NCBI RefSeq assembly: GCF_900091475.1
Contig: NZ_FMIB01000002.1
Coordinates: forward strand, 6,448,001-6,512,000
DNA length: 64,000 nucleotides
Direction: 5' to 3'
From: Micromonospora chersina
GTDB lineage: Bacteria > Actinomycetota > Actinomycetes > Mycobacteriales > Micromonosporaceae
Part shown: positions 52,330 through 60,107 of the stretch, piece after piece
How positions within the stretch are numbered: position 1 is the first letter of the stretch
How the letters are laid out: the number at the start of each line of letters is the position of its first letter
The notes under the pieces: generated by a model
Database searches by the model: none
Seen by the model: only the letters and a program-made list of their open reading frames with translations
Told to the model about the DNA's origin: nothing
Made by a program: the position numbers and the translations under genes

Positions 52330-53792
52330 GTGGCCCGTTTCACCACGTTCCGATTTTGTCTGAGCCCGACCGTCGAGCAGGAGTTTGTGTTGCGTCGGCA
52401 TGCGGGTGCGGCCCGGTTCGGCTACAACCAGTGCCTGCGGCTGGTCAAGGACGCTTTGGACGGCAAGCGCGGTGGGACGGTCGGCAAGGTGCCGTGGTCG
52501 GGCTTCGATCTGATCAACGCGTTCAACAGGTGGAAACGCTCGGGTGACGCGGGCCGGGTGATGGTCGCTGCCGGCGACGGGACCGTCACGGTGCAGGTGA
52601 CCGGTCTGGCGTGGCGGGGCGAGGTATGTCAGCAGGTTTTTGAAGAAGCCGCGGTCGATCTCGGCCGCGGCTTGTCGGCGTACAAGGCATCGCGCACCGG
52701 TCACAGGCGGGGTCGGCGGGTCGGTTTTCCGAGGTTCAAGTCCAAGAAACGCGCACCGCTGTCGTTTCGGATCCGCAGCAGGACCTCTGCCGCTGGGCGG
52801 GCGGGTATCCGGGTCGGTGAGCACGCGCCGCGTACCGTGACCCTGCCCGGCATCGGCACCCTGACGGTACGGCAGGACACCCGCCGGCTGCGGCGCATGC
52901 TGGCCAAGGGGCGGGCGAAGGTCGTGTCCGCGACGGTCAGCCACCGGGCCGGCCGGTGGGCGGTGTCACTGACCTGCGAAGCCGCCGACCTGCACGAGGC
53001 CCGCCGCCACCAGCCCAACACCGACGCCGCAGGGTGGGTGGGTGTCGACCGGGGGCTGTCGACGTTCGTCGCCGCAGCGCGCGCCGACGGCACGCAGGTC
53101 CTGCGGGTCGACGGCTGGCCACGGCCCGCCCGGGCGGCGGTGGCGCGCCAGCGCCGCCTGTCGCGGAAGGTCACCGGCAAACAGCGCGGCTCCTACAACC
53201 GGGCAAGGCCGCAGCCAGGCTGGGCCGCCACCACGCCCGCGTGGCCGCGATCCGGCGCCGTTTCCTGCACCAGGTCTCCAACCAGCTGGTCAATACCCAC
53301 GACCGGCTCGCCATCGAGACCCTCACCGTCACCGGCATGCTCGGCAACCGGCGCCTGGCGTCGGCGGTCGCCGACGCGGCATGGGGCGAACTGGCCCGCC
53401 AACTGGCCTACAAGCAGCAGTGGCGCGGCGGCCAACTGGCCCTGGTCGACCGCTGGTACCCGTCGACCAAGACCTGCTCCGCATGCCGGAGCGTGGCCCC
53501 CGCACTGCCTCTGCACCAGCGCACGTTCACCTGCCAGGCGTGCGGGCATCATGCCGATCGGGACCACAATGCCGCAGTCAACCTCGCTGTCTGGGCCGAG
53601 CAGCACCACGCCCAGTCCCGGGACCTCCCCGCAGGGGGCCCGGTCACCAACGCCGGCCGAGGGGAAGGCTCTGGCCCGCGCACACGCGCGGGCGAAACCG
53701 GCCCCGATGACGCAGGAACCGCACCCACCCCACCCGGGGCGAGGCGCGGACGCCCGAGAAGGGCGCTGTCTCACAACTCCACCGAGTTATGA
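52330..53792 (+). pseudogene. tnpB: IS605-family tnpB with a single frameshift
   Basis: A TnpB gene split over two frames. The first runs from GTG 52330 and carries the N-terminal wedge region (RHAGAARFGYNQCL) and RuvC-I (GVDRGLSTF). After KQRGSYNR, near 53199-53205, coherent sequence continues in another frame as GKAAARLGRHHARV, with RuvC-II (AIETLTV), a zinc finger (CSAC, CQAC) and RuvC-III (ADRDHNAAVN). One missing base explains it. All catalytic residues exist across the two frames, so the loss looks recent, unless it is a sequencing error. No TnpA is adjacent. Confidence 0.82.
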
Positions 53793-53865
53793 AACAGGCC
53801 GTAACCCGGCGGTCGCGGTGCTCCTCCGACGAGCGCCCGAGCCGGCCTACCGTTAAGTTGTCCGG

Positions 53866-54747
53866 GTGCGCGAGACGGCGAGGGGTTGGACGGCGGTCTG
53901 GTTGGTCGTACTGGCCCTGGCCCAGACGGCCGCGTTCCTGCTGGTGTGGCGCTTCGCCGTGCACACCGAGCTGGGCCAGTGGCTGGACACCGTCGCGCTG
54001 ACCGGCAACCGGATCGGCCAGGACCGCATCGACGGGCCGGTGAACCGCATCCTCAACGCCATGTCGGTGGTGTCGCTGCTGGCGGTCACCGCCATGATCG
54101 GCTTCATCGCGCTGATCCGCGGCCGCAAGGCGCTCGCCGTCACCGCCACCCTGCTCATCGCCGGCGCCAACGTCAGCACCCAACTGCTCAAGCGCTACCT
54201 GGACCGCCCCGACTTCGGCATCGACCCGGAACGGGCCGCCGCCGGCAACAGCCTGCCCAGCGGGCACACCGCCGTCGCGGCGTCCGTGGCGATCGCGCTG
54301 ATCCTGGTGCTGCCGCCGAAGCTGCGGGTGGCCGGCGCGTTCCTCGGCGCCGGTTACGCGGCCGCCGCCGGGGTGGCCACCCTCTCCGCCGGCTGGCACC
54401 GGCCCAGCGACGCCGTCGCCGCGTTCCTCGTGGTCGGCGCCTGGGCCGCGGCCGCCGGTCTCGTGCTCCTGTTCTTCCAGCGGGAAGAGGCCGTCGTCTC
54501 CCCGGACGACGCGCACCGCGCCGCCGCCGTGGTGCTCGGCCTCGCCGGCGCGGTCGCCCTGGTCGTCTCCGCGCTCGCCCTGTCCTGGCTGGTCGACCGC
54601 TCCACCGTCCCCGTCGAGGAACTCACCCGCCGCCCGCTCTTCGTCGGGTACGCGGGCAGCGCGGCCGGCATCGCCGGCACGATCGCCGTGGTGGCCGCGC
54701 TGGTGCTCGCCGTGGTGCACCGCCTGGTGCCCCGCTGGAAGGGCTGA
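53866..54747 (+). CDS. PAP2 family phosphatase
   Basis: A 293-residue membrane phosphatase of the PAP2 superfamily, with the three active-site motifs KRYLDRP, SLPSGHTA and GWHRPSDAV in order. About seven hydrophobic segments span the protein, with an extra C-terminal pair beyond the core. It could dephosphorylate phosphatidate or undecaprenyl pyrophosphate. GTG 53866 has no clear ribosome binding site and may be leaderless. It follows the tnpB remnant by 73 bp. Confidence 0.87.
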   Translation: MRETARGWTAVWLVVLALAQTAAFLLVWRFAVHTELGQWLDTVALTGNRIGQDRIDGPVNRILNAMSVVSLLAVTAMIGFIALIRGRKALAVTATLLIAGANVSTQLLKRYLDRPDFGIDPERAAAGNSLPSGHTAVAASVAIALILVLPPKLRVAGAFLGAGYAAAAGVATLSAGWHRPSDAVAAFLVVGAWAAAAGLVLLFFQREEAVVSPDDAHRAAAVVLGLAGAVALVVSALALSWLVDRSTVPVEELTRRPLFVGYAGSAAGIAGTIAVVAALVLAVVHRLVPRWKG

Positions 54748-54770
54748 CCGGCCGGGATCACCGGCCGGTC
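54746..54770. terminator. Bidirectional terminator hairpin
   Basis: GACCGGCCGG (54746-54755) pairs perfectly with 54761-54770 around GATCA. It overlaps the PAP2 stop and lies before the end of the convergent YbhB gene. Confidence 0.75.
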
Positions 54771-54781
54771 CCCGGAGCGGG

Positions 54782-55234
54782 TCAGCGGTAGTAGGTGCCG
54801 ACAGTGGTGCCGCTGGCGATCTCCCGGCCCTTGAGCGCGCGGTGCACGTCGGCGGCCTGCGGCGCGCCGGACAGGTCCAGCGGGCGGTTCAGCGCGTAGA
54901 GGCGGAAGAAGTAGCGGTGCGCCTCCTCACCCCGCGGTGGATGCGGCCCGCTCCAACCGGTCTCGCCGAAGCTGTTCGGCCACTCCCGGCCGCCGGGCGG
55001 CACCCCGCCCTCGGGCACCTCACCGGCCTCCGGCGAGATCCCGGTGACCAGCCAGTGCAGGAACGGCTCCTTGCCGGCGTCCGGGTCCTCGACGAGCAGG
55101 ACCAGCTCCTCGGTGGAGTCCGGCACGTCCGACCACTGCAACGGCGGTGACATGTTGTCGCCGTCCATGGCGAACCGCCCGGGCAGCAGGTCGTGGTCGG
55201 TGAACGCGGTGCTGCGCAGCATGATGCCGGCCAT
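54782..55234 (-). CDS. YbhB/YbcL family (PEBP-like) protein
   Basis: A 150-residue protein of the Raf-kinase-inhibitor-like family. The ligand-pocket segments are present: MSPPLQWSDVPDSTEELVLLVEDPDA and FLHWLVTGI, then YFFRLYALN. Members bind phosphorylated or anionic ligands, but bacterial roles are mostly unknown. ATG 55234 has a GAGGAGAGGG tract upstream. There is no signal peptide, so it is cytoplasmic. It is divergent from a mycothiol-type protein 108 bp away. Confidence 0.9.
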   Translation of the reverse strand: MAGIMLRSTAFTDHDLLPGRFAMDGDNMSPPLQWSDVPDSTEELVLLVEDPDAGKEPFLHWLVTGISPEAGEVPEGGVPPGGREWPNSFGETGWSGPHPPRGEEAHRYFFRLYALNRPLDLSGAPQAADVHRALKGREIASGTTVGTYYR

Positions 55235-55342
55235 TCGGCGCCCCCTCTCCTCGTCGACCGGCGCGTACCCGGCGGCCGGCCGACGAAACGGCGGTGGCAG
55301 GCTGGCCGGACGGGTACGGACCGGACAGGGGAGGACGGACGG

Positions 55343-56011
55343 ATGGACACGGTACGGGCGGCGTTCCGCGACGAGTGCGTACGCCTGGAAGGGGTGCTGC
55401 GCGGCCTCGACGCGGCGGACCTGGACCGGCCCACGCCCTGCCCGCCGTGGAGCGTGCGGGACCTGCTGGCACACGTGCGCACCGGTGCCGGGCGGCTGGT
55501 CGGCATGCTCGCCGCGCCGGCCCCCGAGCGCGCCGAGGTGGACGCGGCCGGCTACTTCGGGGCGGCCAAGTTCGCGCCCGACGTCGACCGGGACCGGATC
55601 GACGGCGCCCGGCGGGAGGCGCGGGAGGTGCCCGGCGTACCCGAGGTGGCCGACGGCTTCGCGCGGGCCTGGCGGGCCGCCGACGCGGCGGTGGCCGCCG
55701 AGCCGCCGGGGCGGCTGGTCCGCACCCGGCACGGCGACGCGATGGCGCTCACCGAGTTCCTGCGTACCCGCGTGGTGGAGGTCGCGGTGCACGGCCTGGA
55801 CCTGGCCGACGCGCTGGACCGGCGACCCTGGCTGACGCCGACCGCGGCGGCGGTGGTCGCCGACCTGCTCGCGAACGGGGCGACGCCCGACGGGCTCGGC
55901 TGGGACGCGCTGACCCTGGTGCGCAAGGCCACCGGGCGGGTGCCGCTGACCGACGCGGAGCGGGCGGTGCTGGACCGGACGGGCTTCCGCTGGCTCTCCT
56001 TCGGCGGCTGA
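55343..56011 (+). CDS. Maleylpyruvate isomerase-like, mycothiol-dependent family protein
   Basis: A 222-residue protein with the MDMPI/DinB-like N-terminal fold typical of actinobacterial TIGR03083 proteins. Conserved pieces are PTPCPPWSVRDLLAHV, with a probable metal-ligand His, and VVEVAVHGLDLADAL, with another. Family members use mycothiol and a divalent metal; the substrate here is unknown. ATG 55343 has AGGGGAGG upstream. It converges with the DUF1028 gene, with only 10 bp between stops. Confidence 0.83.
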   Translation: MDTVRAAFRDECVRLEGVLRGLDAADLDRPTPCPPWSVRDLLAHVRTGAGRLVGMLAAPAPERAEVDAAGYFGAAKFAPDVDRDRIDGARREAREVPGVPEVADGFARAWRAADAAVAAEPPGRLVRTRHGDAMALTEFLRTRVVEVAVHGLDLADALDRRPWLTPTAAAVVADLLANGATPDGLGWDALTLVRKATGRVPLTDAERAVLDRTGFRWLSFGG

Positions 56012-56021
56012 GCGGCGGCGG

Positions 56022-56873
56022 TCAGCCGCCGGCGACCGCCGCCGTGGTGCGCCGCAGGTGGTCCAGGACGACCGGGTCGATCCGGCCGGGGACGATGCGC
56101 TCCTCCAGGTTCTCGACGCCGGCCCAGGCGTCGAGCGCCTCCTCCAGCCCGGCGGCGCCGACCGGGTGACCGGCGGCGGCCAGCAGCGCCGCCACCTCGT
56201 CGGCGACCGGGCCGGTGAGGTCGAGCAGGGTCGCCGGGTCGGGCTTGCCGAACAGCAGGGTGTGGATGTCGAGGAGCCGGCCCAGTTCGCCGACCGGGTC
56301 ACGGTGGTCGTCGACCCGCAGGTCGACCAGTTCGTCGCCGGTGCCGGCGTAGCCGCCGTGGCGCTGCACGACGAACAGGGCGGCGCTCTGCCGGCCGCGC
56401 CGGTCGCCGCCGGCCCGGTCGCCGGCGGCGAGGGCGGCCAGCAGCCGCTGCGGGAACGGCAGGTCCGCCCCGCCGAGCCAGGCGTCCCGGAGCGCGTCGA
56501 CGACCTCAGGGCCGGCCAGGATGTTGCCCTGCGCGGCCCAGCCGTCGCCGGACCGGCCGCCCGCCCACGGGTGGCAGCGCGGCCCGGTCCAGGTGGCGCC
56601 GTCGCCGTGCGCGCCGACCACGCCGAGCTGCCGGTCGTCGCGGCCCGGGTCCGCGGCGATGAGGCCGGCCACCACGTCCGCCGCGGGGACCCCGGTGCGC
56701 AGCAGCGCCAGCCCCTGCGACCGGTACGCCAGGTTGGCGTGTGCCTGGCTGGCGAGCGCGCCGACCTCGGCCTCGGCGGCCGGAACGATGGCCCCGGCGG
56801 CGAGGAACTTGCTGGCCACGGCGACGCCGTGCAGGAGGCCGTCGGCGGAGCGGGCGACGATCGAGAAGGTCAC
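56022..56873 (-). CDS. DUF1028 domain protein
   Basis: A 283-residue protein of the DUF1028 family, an Ntn-hydrolase-like group of unknown activity. The N-terminus TFSIVARSADGLLHGVAVASKF is the family hallmark, and LASQAHANLAYRSQGLALL and GWAAQGNILAG follow. If processed like Ntn hydrolases, the Thr after the start residue could be the nucleophile. A C-terminal extension (about 200-283) may bind peptidoglycan-like ligands, as in some homologues. GTG 56873 fits the conserved start. Confidence 0.85.
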   Translation of the reverse strand: MTFSIVARSADGLLHGVAVASKFLAAGAIVPAAEAEVGALASQAHANLAYRSQGLALLRTGVPAADVVAGLIAADPGRDDRQLGVVGAHGDGATWTGPRCHPWAGGRSGDGWAAQGNILAGPEVVDALRDAWLGGADLPFPQRLLAALAAGDRAGGDRRGRQSAALFVVQRHGGYAGTGDELVDLRVDDHRDPVGELGRLLDIHTLLFGKPDPATLLDLTGPVADEVAALLAAAGHPVGAAGLEEALDAWAGVENLEERIVPGRIDPVVLDHLRRTTAAVAGG

Positions 56874-56927
56874 CCGCGGATGGTAGCGCCGGAGCGGCGG
56901 GCGGCGGTGGCCCGCGACGGGGTGCGG

Positions 56928-58163
56928 TCAGAACGGCGGGGCGGCCGCCTCGGGTGGGCGGCCCCAGGCGCGGCGGGCGTCGGCGATCGCCACCCCGAGC
57001 AGCACCAGCGGCGCGGCGATCGCCGCTGCCAACGGCGTGGCGACGGACGCGGTCAGCGACACCACGGGCTTGAGCACCGGCATGAGCAGCAGCAGGACGA
57101 GAATGGCGACCCAGCGCGACGGGGACACCCGGCCGAACACCTCGTACTCGAAGCGTGCCCGCCCGAGCAGGAACAGCGCCGGACCACCGAGGATCATGGC
57201 GAGCCAGCCGACCTGGTTGTTGCCGGTCGGGTGCTCGCTGACCAGCTCGTAGCCGATCGCGCTGGACACCACGCCGATCACCATCACCAGGTGGGTGTCG
57301 GCGGCGGAGCGGCCGATGGTGGCCGGGTGCGCGGCCCGGGTGACCGCCTCGCCCAGGATCCGCCCGGCCCGCTGCACGTAGATCCGCCAGTACAGCACCG
57401 AGGTGAGCAGCGCGGCGGCGAAGGCGGCGGTGCGGCTGGCGTCGTCCGGGGTCCGGCTGTACGCCAGACCGGCGACCAGGATCGTCTCGCCGAGCGCGAC
57501 CAGGAAGAACTGCTGGTAGCGCTCGGCCAGGTGCTCGCCGTGGATGTCCCAGCGGGAGACGGTGGACCGCCCCAGCCCGGGGACCGGCCAGCCGAACCGC
57601 GACGCCAGGTACTCCAGCAGGAGCGCCAGTGTCCACAGCGTCACCCGCGGGTCGGTGGGCAGCAGCGCGCCGGCCAGCCAGAGCACCCCGGTCACGCTGA
57701 AGGTGATCAACATGCGCAGCTTCAGCCGGCGGTGCTGGAGCCGGCGCAGCGTCAGCAGCAGGATCGCCGGCCGGCTCACCTGCGTCACCACGTACGCGAC
57801 GGCGAACGCCAGCCCGGTGGAGCTGAACGCGCGGGGGATGGCCACCCCCATCACCATGCTGCCCACCAGCGCGATGATCACGATGAGCTGGAGGAAGATG
57901 TGGAACGGGTCGTAGCGGCTGGTGGTCCAGGCGGTGCCCTGCCAGACCGCCCAGAGCGCGAGGAACAGCAGCAGCGTCTTGCCGCCCCCGGTCACCGCCG
58001 TCCAGCCGGTCTTGCCCCCCTCCAACGCCAGGTCCTCGAAGGCCCGGGCGGAGATCCGGGTCAGCGCGAAGACGAACACCAGGTCGAAGAAGAGTTCCAC
58101 GAACGTGGCGCGGTTCGGGCCGGTCTCCGGCCCGACCAGGGCGGCCGGCTCCGGCGTTCTCAC
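56928..58163 (-). CDS. Low temperature requirement A (LtrA) family protein
   Basis: A 411-residue membrane protein with about ten to twelve transmembrane segments. The LtrA hallmarks are NRATFVELFFDLVFVFAL near the start, RYDPFHIFLQL, and the conserved block HGEHLAERYQQFFLVALGETILVAGLA. Its biochemical role is unknown; the name comes from a cold-sensitive Listeria mutant. GTG 58163 has GGGAGG eight bases upstream. It lies 54 bp after the DUF1028 gene start, on the same strand. Confidence 0.88.
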   Translation of the reverse strand: MRTPEPAALVGPETGPNRATFVELFFDLVFVFALTRISARAFEDLALEGGKTGWTAVTGGGKTLLLFLALWAVWQGTAWTTSRYDPFHIFLQLIVIIALVGSMVMGVAIPRAFSSTGLAFAVAYVVTQVSRPAILLLTLRRLQHRRLKLRMLITFSVTGVLWLAGALLPTDPRVTLWTLALLLEYLASRFGWPVPGLGRSTVSRWDIHGEHLAERYQQFFLVALGETILVAGLAYSRTPDDASRTAAFAAALLTSVLYWRIYVQRAGRILGEAVTRAAHPATIGRSAADTHLVMVIGVVSSAIGYELVSEHPTGNNQVGWLAMILGGPALFLLGRARFEYEVFGRVSPSRWVAILVLLLLMPVLKPVVSLTASVATPLAAAIAAPLVLLGVAIADARRAWGRPPEAAAPPF

Positions 58164-58292
58164 CGCCGCCTCCCGGTCCGCTCCACCTGGCAGTCGTAGC
58201 ACTCTTTCCGGGCGTAGGGCGGCGCATCGCGCGTATCGCCCTGAAGGCGCGGGATCTTGCTCGGGGCGGCGGCGACCGGGCACGATCGACAG

Positions 58293-59291
58293 GTGACGAA
58301 TCGATGGGGCATGACGGTGCCGCTGGCCGGCGTCACCCTCGCCGACCACGCCCCGGTCTACGCCGCGCTCGACCGGGCCGGCTTCACCGACGTCTGGTCG
58401 TCGGAGGTCGCCGGGACCGACGCGTTCACGCCGCTGGCGCTCGCCGCCGCCTGGCAACCGCGGCTGCGGCTGGGCACCGCCATCGCCCCGGTGTTCACCC
58501 GGGGCCCCGGCCTGCTCGCCATGAGCGCCGCCGCCCTGGCCGAGGCCGCGCCGGGCCGCTTCGCGCTGGGCATCGGCGCCTCCTCGCCGGTGCTCGTCCG
58601 GGACTGGAACGCGGTGCCCTTCGACGAGCCGGTCAAGCGGACCCGGGACGTGCTGCGCTTCCTGCGGGCGGCGCTGCGCGGCGAGACCGTCGACCAGGCG
58701 TACGACACCTTCACCGTCCGGCGGTTCACCCTGGAACGCCCGCCGGCCGTGCCGCCGCCGGTGCTGCTGGCCGCGCTGCGTCCCGGCATGCTGCGGCTCG
58801 CCGCCGCCGAGGCCGACGGGGTGGTCCTCAACTGGCTGGCCGCCGAGGACGTGCCGACCGCCCTGGCCGAACTGGGCGAGCGCCGCCCCGGCTTCGAGGT
58901 CGCCGCCCGGATCTTCGTCTGTCCCACCGAGGACGCCGCGTACGCCCGGGCGCTGGGCCGCCGGCTGATCACCGGCTACCTCACCGTGCCGGCGTACGCG
59001 GCCTTCCACCGCTGGCTGGGGCGCCACGACAGCCTCGGTCCCATGTGGGAGGCGTGGGCCGCCGGCGACCGGCGGGGCGCGTCGGCGGCGGTGCCGGACG
59101 AGGTGGTCGACGCGCTGGTCCTGCACGGCTCGCCCGAGGAGTGCGTCGCCGGGGTCCGCCGCTACGCCGACCACGGCGTCGACGTGCCCGTGCTGGCGCT
59201 GCTGCCCACCCCCGAACTGACCGCCGGCGGCGCGGCGGCCCTGGCCGGGCTGATCCCACGGCTCGGCGTGACCGGCGGAGAGGCGGGCTGA
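58293..59291 (+). CDS. LLM class F420-dependent oxidoreductase
   Basis: A 332-residue luciferase-like TIM-barrel enzyme. The family outline is clear: LADHAPVYAALDRAGFTDVWSSEVAGTDAFTPLALAA, LRLGTAIAPVFTRGP, FALGIGASSPVLVRDWN, and a C-terminal GSPEECVAGVRRYADHGVDVPVL. Such enzymes use F420 or FMN to oxidise or reduce small molecules. GTG 58293 is taken as start; ATG 58311 is possible. An SDR gene starts one base after its stop, so both probably act on the same substrate. Confidence 0.85.
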   Translation: MTNRWGMTVPLAGVTLADHAPVYAALDRAGFTDVWSSEVAGTDAFTPLALAAAWQPRLRLGTAIAPVFTRGPGLLAMSAAALAEAAPGRFALGIGASSPVLVRDWNAVPFDEPVKRTRDVLRFLRAALRGETVDQAYDTFTVRRFTLERPPAVPPPVLLAALRPGMLRLAAAEADGVVLNWLAAEDVPTALAELGERRPGFEVAARIFVCPTEDAAYARALGRRLITGYLTVPAYAAFHRWLGRHDSLGPMWEAWAAGDRRGASAAVPDEVVDALVLHGSPEECVAGVRRYADHGVDVPVLALLPTPELTAGGAAALAGLIPRLGVTGGEAG

Positions 59292-59292
59292 C

Positions 59293-60093
59293 ATGAACCT
59301 GACCGACCGGGTGGCCGTGATCACCGGCGGGGCCGGCGGCATCGGCGCCGCGCTCGGCCGCCGGTTCGCCGCCGAGGGCGCCGCCGCCGTCGTCCTGGCC
59401 GACCTGGACGCCGACGCCGCGCGCGGGGTGGCCGAGGGCATCGGCCCGGTGGCGCACGGCGTCGGGCTCGACGTCACCGACGAGGCGCAGGTGCGGGCTC
59501 TCGTCGACGAGGCCGAGCGCCGGTACGGCCGGATCGACCTGTTCTGCGCGAACGCCGGGGTGGCCACCGGCGGGGGAGTGGAGGCGCCCGACGCCGACTG
59601 GGAACGCGCCTGGCGGGTCAACGTGCTGGGGCACGTGCACAGCGCCCGGGCCGTGCTGCCGGCGATGCTCCGCCGCGGCCAGGGGTACCTGCTGTTCACC
59701 TGCTCGGCGGCGGGCGTGCTGACCGCGGTGGGCGACGCCCCGTACACCGCCACGAAGCACGCGGCGGTCGGTCTCGCCGAGTGGCTCGCCATCACCTACC
59801 GGGACGAGGGCATCCGGGTCAGCGCGCTCTGCCCGCAGGGCGTGGACACCCCGATGCTCGCCGGTGGCCTCGCCGAGGGGCACCTGGGCGCCCGGGTGAT
59901 CGCCGCCTCCGGCGCGGTGCTCACCCCCGACCAGGTCGCCGACGCCACCATCGCCGGGCTGGCCGAGGAGCGGTTCCTCATCCTGCCGCACCCGGAGGTC
60001 GCCGGCTACGCCCGCCGCCGTGCCGAAGACCCCGACGGCTGGCAGGCCGGCCTGCGCAAACTCGTCCGCAAGCTGCGCGCCGCCGATCACTAG
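59293..60093 (+). CDS. SDR family oxidoreductase
   Basis: A 266-residue classical short-chain dehydrogenase. The cofactor loop is TGGAGGIGAALG (11-22). Asp38 after the second strand suggests NAD(H) preference. NAG sits at 87-89, and the catalytic Ser138, Tyr151 and Lys155 (YTATK) are in place. ATG 59293 has a GGCGGAGAGG ribosome binding region inside the preceding gene. Coupling to the LLM oxidoreductase implies a two-step oxidation or reduction of an unknown alcohol or ketone. Confidence 0.9.
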   Translation: MNLTDRVAVITGGAGGIGAALGRRFAAEGAAAVVLADLDADAARGVAEGIGPVAHGVGLDVTDEAQVRALVDEAERRYGRIDLFCANAGVATGGGVEAPDADWERAWRVNVLGHVHSARAVLPAMLRRGQGYLLFTCSAAGVLTAVGDAPYTATKHAAVGLAEWLAITYRDEGIRVSALCPQGVDTPMLAGGLAEGHLGARVIAASGAVLTPDQVADATIAGLAEERFLILPHPEVAGYARRRAEDPDGWQAGLRKLVRKLRAADH

Positions 60094-60107
60094 ACTCCCG
60101 GGCCGGG

